From: Desulfovibrio sp. Marseille-P6017
GTDB lineage: Bacteria; Bacillota_A; Clostridia; Peptostreptococcales; Peptostreptococcaceae
Length of the DNA stretch: 64,000 bases
Direction: 5' to 3'
NCBI GenBank assembly: GCA_900604495.1
Contig: UWOR01000004.1
Coordinates: forward strand, 222,362-286,361
In this document: positions 17,108 to 25,608 of the stretch, piece after piece
Layout: each line of letters begins with the position of its first letter
Numbering within the stretch: the first letter of the stretch is position 1
Program-made: the position numbers and the translations under genes
The notes under the pieces: model-generated
The model's input: the letters and a program-made list of their open reading frames with translations, nothing else
The model's database searches: none
Told to the model about the DNA's origin: nothing

Positions 17108-17641
17108 TTATTTAACTATTCCTATTTTATCAAAAGGATATAGTCTTACAGTAACCTTGCCTATTACATCACTTTCATCTACAAGCCCTACTTCTTCATA
17201 TCTACTATCTAAACTTTTTTCTCTATTATCCCCCATAGCAAATATCTTATTTTCTGGAATTATAATATCTATATCTCCAGTTGTATATTGATTATGAATA
17301 TATGGTTCATCAAGTAGTTTATAATCTACATAAACTTTAGAATCTTTTATAACTAAATGATTTCCTTCTGTTGCTATAACTCTTTTAACTAAATCCTTAT
17401 GAGTCCCGTCCTCTTGAAGTAAGTTAGTTTTAAAAACTATTATATCACCAGTTTTTGGTGATTTTATTTTATAAGAAATTTTACTTATAATTAAATAGTC
17501 ATTTTCTTCTAATGTCGGATACATTGATTCCCCTCTAACTAGGGTAGGTCTTATAAATTGAGTTATAATAATTGCAATCACAATAGCTGTTAAAATAATT
17601 TTAACCCATTCAAATACCGTATCTTTTAATAACTTTGACAC
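17108..17641 (-). CDS. lepB: Signal peptidase I (first of a tandem pair)
   Basis: A 177-aa paralog of the downstream gene, with membrane segment 12-30, catalytic Ser39 (RGESMYPTL) and Lys86 (LVKRVIATEG), and the conserved MGDNREKSLDSRY. Equal length and spacing show a recent tandem duplication; the differing loops may give different substrate preference. It lies 32 bases downstream of the HEPN-like gene, so the three probably share a transcript. Confidence 0.95.
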   Translation of the reverse strand: MSKLLKDTVFEWVKIILTAIVIAIIITQFIRPTLVRGESMYPTLEENDYLIISKISYKIKSPKTGDIIVFKTNLLQEDGTHKDLVKRVIATEGNHLVIKDSKVYVDYKLLDEPYIHNQYTTGDIDIIIPENKIFAMGDNREKSLDSRYEEVGLVDESDVIGKVTVRLYPFDKIGIVK

Positions 17642-17673
17642 CCATATCCTCTCCCCTAAAACACAATTTCAAA

Positions 17674-18474
17674 CTAATAATTAGAATAGTTACCGATTAA
17701 TTGTATTGCTATTTCATTAATATGGTCGTATTTATCTATGTTTATTCCTAAATCAAGTAACTCACAGGCCTTTACTAAATCTTTTGTAACTTCCATCGGA
17801 TTCCCATATATATATTCAATATCTTCTTTGCTTACTCCTTTAAATCCATGACCTACAAGGCTATCATTTCTAAGTTTTATTAAATTTTCAAGCTTCTCTC
17901 CATTTAAAATTTCTAAAACCCTATCCATTCTTTTTGTTTGTCTTACATATCTGTGTATGTAGTTTGTTACACCATGAATTAAGTTAGCATTATATATATT
18001 ATACTTCTTTTTTAAAGTGTATAGAATATTTTTCTTCGATACCATTCTCCCATGCATACATACTTTATATTTTTTATTTTCTTTTGTGTTTACAAAAATA
18101 TATTTAAATAATGCTTCCTTTAATCTATACAATCTTCCTAAAAAATCTATATATTCCTCGTTAACTATTTGGATTTTTATATTTGCTATTAGCTCTGACA
18201 TTATGTCTTCAGGTTCTCCAGCTATTAAATTTTCTAGATTAGTAATTAAAAATTGAACATCTCCTCTTGATAATATTTGAAAATCTATAGACTCCAAAAT
18301 ACTCAAGGCACTTTTAAAATCAAAATTAACAGCATATTTACATGACTTAATCAATAAATATAAATCTCCCTCTTCTATTCCACATTCTTCTAAAATCTCT
18401 AAAACTCCTCCGTAATCATATCTTTCTAAAAATTTAGCGATTACATATTCTTGAGTTTTATCCATAGAGTACAT
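17674..18474 (-). CDS. Orphan helical protein with HEPN-like R-x6-H motif
   Basis: A 266-aa protein I cannot assign to a named family with certainty. It looks all-helical and cytosolic: the N-terminal half resembles helical repeats (YDYGGVLEILEECGI, FDFKSALSILESI). The C-terminal part carries LRNDSLVGHGF with Arg202 and His209, which resembles the R-x4-6-H catalytic motif of HEPN RNases and in particular the RNxSxxxHG form seen in Csm6/Csx-type CRISPR ancillary proteins. There is no CARF domain and no CRISPR array here. The start at 18474 has AGGAGG at good spacing. RNase activity is only an inference. Confidence 0.6.
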   Translation of the reverse strand: MYSMDKTQEYVIAKFLERYDYGGVLEILEECGIEEGDLYLLIKSCKYAVNFDFKSALSILESIDFQILSRGDVQFLITNLENLIAGEPEDIMSELIANIKIQIVNEEYIDFLGRLYRLKEALFKYIFVNTKENKKYKVCMHGRMVSKKNILYTLKKKYNIYNANLIHGVTNYIHRYVRQTKRMDRVLEILNGEKLENLIKLRNDSLVGHGFKGVSKEDIEYIYGNPMEVTKDLVKACELLDLGINIDKYDHINEIAIQLIGNYSNY

Positions 18475-18544
18475 AAATTTACCTCCTAAAAATACCGTGT
18501 TATTTTTAGTATTTATCGAGATTATATATTTTATTAATAAATTG

Positions 18545-19279
18545 CTATTTTCTTCTCTGTCTAATTTTTTTTTGTCTTATTTTTATATATTTTAAAAATC
18601 TAATTTTAGATAGCTCCATATATCTATCTAGCTTATCTAGATTTATTTTCCAAAGCAATACTAAATAAGCTACAAATACTGATATTGACCATTTATATCT
18701 TATCATTAATATAAAATCAAAAACACCATGAATAAATATAGGTACTAATACCGACATCATAAGATACTGTCTTTTTTTAATCTGATTTTCTTCAAATTTA
18801 TATTTTCCTATATAATATCCCATTGTAATAGCAAACATTATGTGTGCTGGGATAGAAATAATAGCTCTACTTAAACTAACTTGTAAAATTAATGATTCAT
18901 TTTCATACAATATATATATTATATTTTCAATAGTTGCAAATCCTAAAGATAAAAATACAGAATATATTATTCCATCTAATTTTTCATTAAAATACTTCTC
19001 TTTTAATAAACTTGGTATTAATATCAATGCTTTTAAAGACTCTTCTGTAAGCCCTGCTACTACAAATGATATGTAAAATATAAAATCAATTCCATCTAAT
19101 ATATTAATATTTATTAATAATCGTTCAATGCCTATTCCTAATATACTTGTGACAATACCTAATATAAAGTATTTGATTAGTATAATTATAGGCTCTTTAT
19201 CATATCTATCTTTTAAATAAATCCAAATTAAACAGGCTAACACAGGTGATATCGCCAATATTAAAACTCTTATCTTCAT
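18545..19279 (-). CDS. prsW: PrsW family intramembrane metalloprotease
   Basis: A 244-aa polytopic membrane protein with about seven hydrophobic segments. It shows the family motifs LTEESLKAL (Glu79, Glu80, Lys83), LGFATIENIIYI, SRAIISIPAHIMFAITMGYY and FIHGVFDFIL, which hold the acidic and histidine residues of the putative metal site. In B. subtilis and C. difficile PrsW cleaves anti-sigma factors such as RsiW/RsiT to release ECF sigma factors. No sigma or anti-sigma gene is adjacent, so its target here is unknown. Confidence 0.9.
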   Translation of the reverse strand: MKIRVLILAISPVLACLIWIYLKDRYDKEPIIILIKYFILGIVTSILGIGIERLLININILDGIDFIFYISFVVAGLTEESLKALILIPSLLKEKYFNEKLDGIIYSVFLSLGFATIENIIYILYENESLILQVSLSRAIISIPAHIMFAITMGYYIGKYKFEENQIKKRQYLMMSVLVPIFIHGVFDFILMIRYKWSISVFVAYLVLLWKINLDKLDRYMELSKIRFLKYIKIRQKKIRQRRK

Positions 19280-19399
19280 TACATTTTCCCTTTCTATTTA
19301 TTTTATTTATTATTATTTCCATTTCCTTAACAAAATAAGATTTACTTCATAGAATAAAATATAATAAGGATTAAATCTCTCTAAAGAAAGGGTGATTAT

Positions 19400-20674
19400 A
19401 TGCAAGATGGTTTTTTAACTGTTAGTGTTACTGATTCCACAACAAATCGTCCCATAGAAGGTGCTACTATAAATATATACTCTATTCCTGAAAATAGTTC
19501 AGAAAGTCAAACAATTATATATAGTAATTTAAAAAGTAATATTTCTGGTCAAGTAACTAATTTATCACTACCTGCTCCAGATATTGCTTACTCACAACAA
19601 CCTTCAGATGTTAAACCTTACAGTACTTATACTGTAGAAGTCATAGCGGATGGATATGAAACTGTAATTATAAATGGGACTCAATTATTTCCTACTATCG
19701 AGTCTAGACAAGGAGTTCCAATTAGTGCAAGACAAAGATCTCGTGGTTCATATTCTAGACAAAATGAGGTAGTATTTTATATACCTCCTAATACGTTATG
19801 GGGTGATTTTCCTCCTAAAATCCCAGAAAGTGATTTAAAACCTCTGCCTGCACCTACTGGATTTGTTGTTTTAGATAATCCTGTAGTTCCAGAATTTATA
19901 GTTGTTCATGATGGGCTTCCTGAAAATACGTCTGCTCCGAATTATTGGATACCTTTTAAAGAGTATATAAAAAATGTTGCTTCATCAGAAATTTATTCAA
20001 CATGGCCAGAACAAACAATTTATGCCAATGTAATTGCCATAATTTCATTTACATTAAATAGGGTTTATACAGAATGGTATAGAAGTAAGGGTTATTCATA
20101 TACGATAACATCTTCCACAGCTTATGATCATAAGTTTATTTATAATAGAAACTTTTTTGACACTATAAGTGTAGTTGTAGATGATATTTTTAATACATTT
20201 ATAAAAAGACCTCCAACTTCCAGACAGCCACTTTTAGCACAATATTGTGATGGTCAAAAATCACAATGTCCAAACCAGATGACTCAATGGGGTAGTAAAG
20301 ACTTAGGAGACCAAGGATACAGCTATGAAGGTATTCTAAGATATTTTTATGGAGATGAAATTGTATTTGATCAAGCTCCTGTTGTAAGTGGTGTTCCTGT
20401 ATCTTACCCTAATGAAACTTTGCAAATTGGATCTAACAATAAGTATGTAAGAACGATACAAAATCAACTTAATGCTATATCAAGGTCTTATCCTGCTATA
20501 CCTAAAGTTAAAGAAGACGGTATTTATGGAGAAAGTACTGCAGAGGCAGTAAGAACATTCCAAGGTATATTCGGATTACCTCAAAATGGAATTGTAGACT
20601 TTAAAACATGGTACGAATTATCAAGAATTTATGTTGCAGTTACAAAAATAGCTTCACTGAATCCTACTATTTAA
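19400..20674 (+). CDS. sleC: Spore cortex-lytic enzyme SleC (pro-enzyme)
   Basis: Degrades spore cortex peptidoglycan during germination. The N-terminus MQDGFLTVSVTD and the 424-aa length match clostridial pre-pro-SleC. The order is a pre/pro-region (1-115, with a basic stretch SARQRSRGSYSR near the expected processing area), a SpoIID/LytB-like lytic transglycosylase domain (about 175-300, WPEQTIYANVIAIISFTLNR) and a C-terminal PG_binding_1 domain (about 345-415, LQIGSNNKYVRTIQNQLN and DGIYGESTAEAVRTFQ). In relatives the Csp proteases activate it; none is present here. It is monocistronic on the plus strand, with a strong terminator. Confidence 0.95.
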   Translation: MQDGFLTVSVTDSTTNRPIEGATINIYSIPENSSESQTIIYSNLKSNISGQVTNLSLPAPDIAYSQQPSDVKPYSTYTVEVIADGYETVIINGTQLFPTIESRQGVPISARQRSRGSYSRQNEVVFYIPPNTLWGDFPPKIPESDLKPLPAPTGFVVLDNPVVPEFIVVHDGLPENTSAPNYWIPFKEYIKNVASSEIYSTWPEQTIYANVIAIISFTLNRVYTEWYRSKGYSYTITSSTAYDHKFIYNRNFFDTISVVVDDIFNTFIKRPPTSRQPLLAQYCDGQKSQCPNQMTQWGSKDLGDQGYSYEGILRYFYGDEIVFDQAPVVSGVPVSYPNETLQIGSNNKYVRTIQNQLNAISRSYPAIPKVKEDGIYGESTAEAVRTFQGIFGLPQNGIVDFKTWYELSRIYVAVTKIASLNPTI

Positions 20675-20727
20675 TAAATAAAATGACTATATATTAATAA
20701 AGTAATATATAGTCATTTTATTTATTA
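20672..20727. terminator. 25-bp perfect bidirectional terminator of sleC
   Basis: Arms 20672-20696 and 20703-20727 are exact complements around a 6-base loop. The left arm begins with the sleC stop codon itself. It also serves the convergent gene that ends at 20735. Confidence 0.88.
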
Positions 20728-20734
20728 AGCTTAA

Positions 20735-22108
20735 TTATTTAAATATGTCTACATACTCATCCTTTAGTATATGATTGAATATGTCTTTATTAATTCTAAA
20801 CTCTGGTATACCTGCTGCATAAGGTGCTATTTCATATAGATCAAAAAATACAACTATATTATCATCCTGTATATAAAATTTCTGATTATCTTTTATAGAT
20901 GTAAACTGATATATACCTAAATTATCTTTATCTTGTTTTACTAAATTTTCTATTTGATTTCTTATTTCATTATTTATTATACCTTTATAATCTGTATCTT
21001 TTTTAAACAGATCATTTAAATTTAAAAGTTGACCATTTTTCATATATACATTATATGCGATATTATTATAATCTCCATGAGCTCCTCCACTATACTTATA
21101 ATAAGTCACCACTATACTAAGCATATTATTACTATTTTTCTTTACTTCAAAATTTGTATTTGCTATAAATTTATTATCTGCTTCTGGATAATTACTTAGA
21201 TATGATTTAGCTTCTTCTATAGATTGATTATAAAAGTTCATTATCTCATTTCTAAGTATATCATTTATCTTTTTTTCTACTGCCTTATTCTCAGTCATAA
21301 CTATAGGAATATTTATTATACTATTAATATATTTATCATTTTTATTTATAGTTTGAGTTTCTATATTAGCCACTATTTCATCTGTTTTTATCATTCTTAT
21401 TTTAGATTTAAAAATACCAAGAGGTATCTTAAATTCAAATTCTCCTCTAGTATTACTTTCTTTATATGGATTAAAATAGATATTTATACCATCATCTCCT
21501 ATATAAAAATTTGTATTTTTATCTATTTTAATTTTATTCTTATATTTTTTCAAATCTCCACTTTTTAAGCTTTTTTCGATATACCTTTCTATTACTTCTT
21601 GATAATCTTCATTATCTTTCAAAAAGTTATCCAAGTATATTCTTTGACCTGTTTTTAAATCAAATACATAACTATCTTTTTCTAATTTAAATTCATTTTT
21701 ATTAAAATTTATATTTTTATAAATTATTATATTTATTAAATTTTCATCTTCATAAACTACATGATAGTTTATATCAATATTTACTTTAGATTTACTCTTA
21801 TTGATATTACTTAGCTGTCTCTGATGATTAATATACTCATTAATATCTTTTCTTATATATGAATTTATATATCTTTCTACTTCATCATTTTCATAGTGAA
21901 TTTTTGGTGTTTTTGCATCTATAAATATGTATTTATCTTTTATTGTCATTTTCTCTTCAGTTACCTTTATAACCTTTAGATACTCTCCAATACTAGTTTT
22001 TACTTCTTTTTTCAATATGAATATATCTCCTGACTTAACAGTAATTATAATTAAAATTCCAATAGCCAAAAATACAATTGGCTTAATCCAGTTCTTAGCT
22101 ACTTTCAT
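20735..22108 (-). CDS. Membrane-anchored protein with two DUF4163/DUF3298 modules
   Basis: A 457-aa protein with one N-terminal membrane segment (about 10-30) and a large extracellular part. Two homologous halves are visible. Each has a region ending in a DUF3298-type fold: YVFDLKTGQRIYLDNFLKDN ... FEFKIPLGIFKS, and YNVYMKNGQLLNLNDLFKKD ... PEFRINKDIF. The second half keeps the family hallmark SGGAHGDYN; the first half lacks it. Similar domains occur in RsiV, the lysozyme-sensing anti-sigma factor, but there is no sigma-binding region or sigma gene here. Function unknown, likely envelope-related. Confidence 0.75.
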   Translation of the reverse strand: MKVAKNWIKPIVFLAIGILIIITVKSGDIFILKKEVKTSIGEYLKVIKVTEEKMTIKDKYIFIDAKTPKIHYENDEVERYINSYIRKDINEYINHQRQLSNINKSKSKVNIDINYHVVYEDENLINIIIYKNINFNKNEFKLEKDSYVFDLKTGQRIYLDNFLKDNEDYQEVIERYIEKSLKSGDLKKYKNKIKIDKNTNFYIGDDGINIYFNPYKESNTRGEFEFKIPLGIFKSKIRMIKTDEIVANIETQTINKNDKYINSIINIPIVMTENKAVEKKINDILRNEIMNFYNQSIEEAKSYLSNYPEADNKFIANTNFEVKKNSNNMLSIVVTYYKYSGGAHGDYNNIAYNVYMKNGQLLNLNDLFKKDTDYKGIINNEIRNQIENLVKQDKDNLGIYQFTSIKDNQKFYIQDDNIVVFFDLYEIAPYAAGIPEFRINKDIFNHILKDEYVDIFK

Positions 22109-22177
22109 TAAACTTCCTCCTAAATATAACTCTTCTAATTATATTTAGACTTTTTAAGTGTTTTTATCCATTAAAAT

Positions 22178-22217
22178 AAGGATTTAAATAACTAAATTTA
22201 TAGTTATTTAAATCCTT
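22178..22217 (-). terminator. Terminator of the trk operon
   Basis: AAGGATTTAAATAACTA (22178-22194) and its exact complement (22201-22217). The trkH stop (22204-22206) lies inside the right arm. Confidence 0.75.
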
Positions 22218-23658
22218 TAATTATCTTTACTATAGCTATCAATATTACTACTATTTCTAATCTTCCAAATAGCATCCCTATAATTTCTGTCCATAATACA
22301 ATAGGTGGAGCTGATGCACTAGTTATCCCTATAGATAGCCCAACTGTACCTAATGCAGATGAAAATTCAAACATTGCATCTTCCAAAGGATAATTATATG
22401 CAAGCATAACTCCTACACCAAAGATAAATATGAATAAATATAAAGTGATATAATTATAAACTTCCATCATATTTTCTTTATTTATAAAATGCTTGCCCTC
22501 TGGTTTATATACATAATTACTATAAACCATATGTTCAGGCAATAATCGTCTTTTTATATTCCAAAAAATTTGTTTTAATATTAAATATACTCTATACAGC
22601 TTTATACCACCAGAGGTTGATCCTGAACCTCCACCAATAAGCATCAATATAATCATAATAAAAATCGCAAATGATGGCCATCTATTATAACTAACTGTAG
22701 AATATCCTGTTGTTGATAGTGCTGATACAGTTTCAAATACTGATACTCTAATTAATTTATTTATATCAGAATATATATATCTTAGTGATATAAATGCAAC
22801 TAAAGGTATAGCTATACCTAAAATTAAAAACATAAACCTAATTTCACCAATCTTTATTACTTTTTTAAACTTTCCATTTATTATCAATAAATGAGTTGCA
22901 AAACTAGTAGTTCCAAGAATCATTAAAATAATAGTTATTAATTCTATATGAACATTATTATAAAATCCTATACTTTCTGATTTAACTGAAAAACCACCTG
23001 TAGATAAAGAACCTATAGCATGGTTTATTGCATCAAATAAAGGCATACCAAACAAAACATATAATATAGTCCCTGAAATTATATATCCCAGATACATTGA
23101 AATTATAATTCTTGATGACTTTACTAGGTTAGGAAGTAACTTATCTGTATGCCCTTCAGAATTATAAAGACTCATTCCAAATAATGATGATAAGGCAGAA
23201 AGCATAACTAGTATGATTCCTACTCCACCAAAAAACTGCATTATACTTCTAAAAATAAGAAATATCTTAGGAGTTGATTCTACATTTATAACAGATAATC
23301 CTGTTGTTGTCCATCCACTTACAGACTCAAAAAATGCTTGAGTAAAATTTAATTTTTGACCTAATATAAATGGTATTGCACATAATACAGTTGCTAATAT
23401 CCAACCTAGTACTACTATTAAGGCATCTTCTCCTACTGATAATGTTGTTTCTTTATTATGTTTTGATATCTTATTAAGTATGCATCCTAATAAAATAGAT
23501 ATTAATGACGGTATAATAAAATCAAATATATATTTTACTTCATCAGGGTAAAAAGGTAATATCAAAAGTGGTAGTAATAGTATTAATCCTACTATAAAGC
23601 TTAAAATACCAATACAATAAAGTACTCCTTTAAAATCATTTATTTTTTTTAAAACCAT
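22204..23658 (-). CDS. trkH: Potassium uptake protein, TrkH/KtrB family
   Basis: The ion-conducting membrane subunit of a K+ (or Na+-coupled K+) uptake system. It is 484 aa with about ten hydrophobic segments and four pore-like loops with TxGxS-type filters: SGWTTTGLSV, GSLSTGGFSV, SALSTTGYST and SALGTVGLSI. Start chosen at ATG 23658 (AAGG upstream) instead of GTG 23676, which has no binding site; this leaves a 4-base gap to the upstream TrkA gene. It is the last gene of a trkA-trkA-trkH operon. Confidence 0.93.
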   Translation of the reverse strand: MVLKKINDFKGVLYCIGILSFIVGLILLLPLLILPFYPDEVKYIFDFIIPSLISILLGCILNKISKHNKETTLSVGEDALIVVLGWILATVLCAIPFILGQKLNFTQAFFESVSGWTTTGLSVINVESTPKIFLIFRSIMQFFGGVGIILVMLSALSSLFGMSLYNSEGHTDKLLPNLVKSSRIIISMYLGYIISGTILYVLFGMPLFDAINHAIGSLSTGGFSVKSESIGFYNNVHIELITIILMILGTTSFATHLLIINGKFKKVIKIGEIRFMFLILGIAIPLVAFISLRYIYSDINKLIRVSVFETVSALSTTGYSTVSYNRWPSFAIFIMIILMLIGGGSGSTSGGIKLYRVYLILKQIFWNIKRRLLPEHMVYSNYVYKPEGKHFINKENMMEVYNYITLYLFIFIFGVGVMLAYNYPLEDAMFEFSSALGTVGLSIGITSASAPPIVLWTEIIGMLFGRLEIVVILIAIVKIIKGFK

Positions 23659-23662
23659 AGTG

Positions 23663-24325
23663 CTACTTACCTTCACTCACATTTTTTATAACGTCATCTT
23701 GTATATTTTCATCACAAAGTATTATAAGCTTATCATATGGAATTATTTTCGTACTACCATTTGGAATAATACTATTTGAACCTCTTATAATGCACCCTAT
23801 TATAGATTTTTGTGGTAAATTAATTTCACTTATATATTTATTACATATATTATAACTATCTTTTACCCCAATTTCTAAAATATTAATTTTACTATTATTT
23901 ATAGGAATAAAGTTATATATATCATCTACCATAGCCATTTGTTCAATAATATCTGATACTATATATGTCGCACTTATTACATCGTTAACACCTAATAATT
24001 TAAATACCTCTACATTTTGTGGATTTGAAACTACTGAGAATACTTTTTTGACATTATATATATTCTTAGCTAATTTACATATTGTCAAATTACTTGCATC
24101 CTTCGATGTTATCGCTATTAGTACATCACAACTCTTAATCCCCGATTCCTCTAAAATATAACTTTTACTTCCATCTCCACAAATAACATCGCAATTATAA
24201 TTCTCACTAAGAAACTTACAATATTCATAATCTTTATTTACAACAGAAACTTTATGCTTCTTATTTAAAAGCGACTTTAATAAAAATTCAGTTTTTTTTC
24301 TTCCACCTACAATTACAATTTTCAT
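23663..24325 (-). CDS. TrkA-type regulatory subunit with degenerate nucleotide motif and TrkA_C domain
   Basis: A 220-aa RCK-type protein that should gate TrkH. The N-terminal Rossmann domain (1-125) starts KIVIVGGRKKTEFLLKSLL, so the normal GxGxxG is missing, though DVICGDGSKSYILEE and VLIAITSKDASNL are kept. A TrkA_C domain follows (about 145-215, with SIIGCIIRGSNSIIPNGSTKI). ATG 24325 directly follows the TAA of the preceding gene, so the two are tightly coupled and probably form a hetero-complex. Confidence 0.88.
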   Translation of the reverse strand: MKIVIVGGRKKTEFLLKSLLNKKHKVSVVNKDYEYCKFLSENYNCDVICGDGSKSYILEESGIKSCDVLIAITSKDASNLTICKLAKNIYNVKKVFSVVSNPQNVEVFKLLGVNDVISATYIVSDIIEQMAMVDDIYNFIPINNSKINILEIGVKDSYNICNKYISEINLPQKSIIGCIIRGSNSIIPNGSTKIIPYDKLIILCDENIQDDVIKNVSEGK

Positions 24326-24787
24326 TTAACAAACACCTACTCTTTTTGTTAATACATTAGTTTCACTTTCATCCATTTGTATTAATTTTTCAAACTCATT
24401 TATAGTTAAAGTAATAGGTTCAATTAAACTTATATTTGTATCTTTATATGCAACTTCTTTTTCAGAATCGTATAGTCTTGATATAACTTTATTTACATTA
24501 AATACCTTTTTAGCAATTAAGGATACTGCTATATTAACATCATCATCATTTGTAGCTGCTACTAACATTGTTGCTTTTTTTATTCCTGCGTTAATAAGTA
24601 CATTAATATCTGTAGCATCTCCTATAATTTCAAATCCACTATAACTTTTTGATAGCTTTCTAAATGAATTGTTTTCTATATCTATAATTACAACATCCTT
24701 ACCACTTAGTGATAAAGTTGTAGCTATATTAGTACCAAATCTGCTACATCCTACTACTATTATATATTCAAAATAACTATCCTTCAT
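24326..24787 (-). CDS. TrkA-N domain protein (K+ uptake regulatory half-subunit)
   Basis: A 153-aa protein made only of the NAD/nucleotide-binding RCK_N domain: YIIVVGCSRFGTNIATTL (intact GxxxxG-type loop), VVIIDIENN, IIGDATDINVL and MLVAATNDDDVNIAVS. It ends after a short helical tail, without the TrkA_C domain. The next gene has the C domain but a degenerate nucleotide site, so the pair looks like a split of the two roles. It is the first gene of the trk operon; four 11/20-bp-phased repeats lie upstream. Confidence 0.88.
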   Translation of the reverse strand: MKDSYFEYIIVVGCSRFGTNIATTLSLSGKDVVIIDIENNSFRKLSKSYSGFEIIGDATDINVLINAGIKKATMLVAATNDDDVNIAVSLIAKKVFNVNKVISRLYDSEKEVAYKDTNISLIEPITLTINEFEKLIQMDESETNVLTKRVGVC

Positions 24788-24856
24788 CTTACATCACCTT
24801 CTAATCAAATTTCATTTATCTATTACTTATATTCACAGTATAATTAATTTGATATA

Positions 24857-24903
24857 AAGATTGTGTGAAGATATATATATTGATGTAAAGATTTTATTAA
24901 GAT
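24857..24903 (-). promoter_or_regulatory. Phased ATCTT repeats upstream of the trk operon, candidate KdpE-like operator
   Basis: On the minus strand ATCTT occurs four times, at 24903, 24892, 24872 and 24861 (first base). The spacing is 11, 20 and 11 bases. Pairs 11 bp apart, one helical turn, are typical of OmpR/PhoB-family regulators such as KdpE. The array lies between the end of kdpE and the start of the trkA gene. Confidence 0.45.
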
Positions 24904-24906
24904 TAT

Positions 24907-25608
24907 TTATTCATCAATTAACTTATATCCAACTCCTACCTCTGTTTTTATATATTCAGGTTTAGCTGGATTTTTTTCTATTTTTCTTCTTATATTTGCC
25001 ATAAATACTCTCAGTGATTGTGTGTCTGTATCTAGATATCCTCCCCAAACTTTATCAATTATGAATTTATGTGTAAGTACTTTACCTGCATTTTTGCATA
25101 ATAATTCCATTAGTTTATATTCTATTGGAGTTAAGTGAATCTCATTATCATCTATAATTACTTCATGTTTTTCAAAATCAATTTTTAAGTTTTTAACTTC
25201 AAATTTAGTTATAGCTTTATTTTTATCCATATTATTAATACTCCTATGTCTAAGAGCTACTCTAATTCGTGCCAAAAGCTCTGGAACACTAAATGGCTTT
25301 GTTAAGTAATCATCAGCACCTAAATCAAGTGCATTTACTTTTTCTCTTTCTTGCTCTCTTGCAGATACAACTATTATGTTTGATAACGTTACATCTCTTA
25401 TTTTCTTTATAACCTCGGTTCCATCTATATCTGGTAGACCTAAGTCTAAAATTATTATATCTGGATTTATAGAATAAACTAAACTTATTGCATTAGTTCC
25501 ACTTTGTGTTTCTATACATTCATATCCTTGTGTCTCAAGTGATACTTTTATAAATTTACTTATTGGTTTTTCATCTTCTACGATTAATATTAGTGGCTTT
25601 AAACTCAT
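24907..25608 (-). CDS. kdpE: KdpE-like OmpR-family response regulator
   Basis: A 233-aa two-domain regulator. The receiver has EDE (11-13), phospho-acceptor Asp55 in IIILDLGLPD and Lys in DDYLTKPFS. The C-terminal winged helix reads HLTPIEYKLMELLCKNAGKVL and RVFMANIRRKIEKNP. Start chosen at ATG 25608 with GGAGGAG upstream; the longer frame from 25629 would translate the binding site. The start overlaps the TAA of the sensor gene as TAATG, giving translational coupling. The adjacent trk genes make potassium control likely. Confidence 0.92.
   Translation of the reverse strand: MSLKPLILIVEDEKPISKFIKVSLETQGYECIETQSGTNAISLVYSINPDIIILDLGLPDIDGTEVIKKIRDVTLSNIIVVSAREQEREKVNALDLGADDYLTKPFSVPELLARIRVALRHRSINNMDKNKAITKFEVKNLKIDFEKHEVIIDDNEIHLTPIEYKLMELLCKNAGKVLTHKFIIDKVWGGYLDTDTQSLRVFMANIRRKIEKNPAKPEYIKTEVGVGYKLIDE

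Noticed and set aside
17674..18474. CRISPR-associated locus suggested by the HEPN-like motif
   Set aside because: No repeat-spacer array and no cas gene in the window; the motif alone does not support a CRISPR call.
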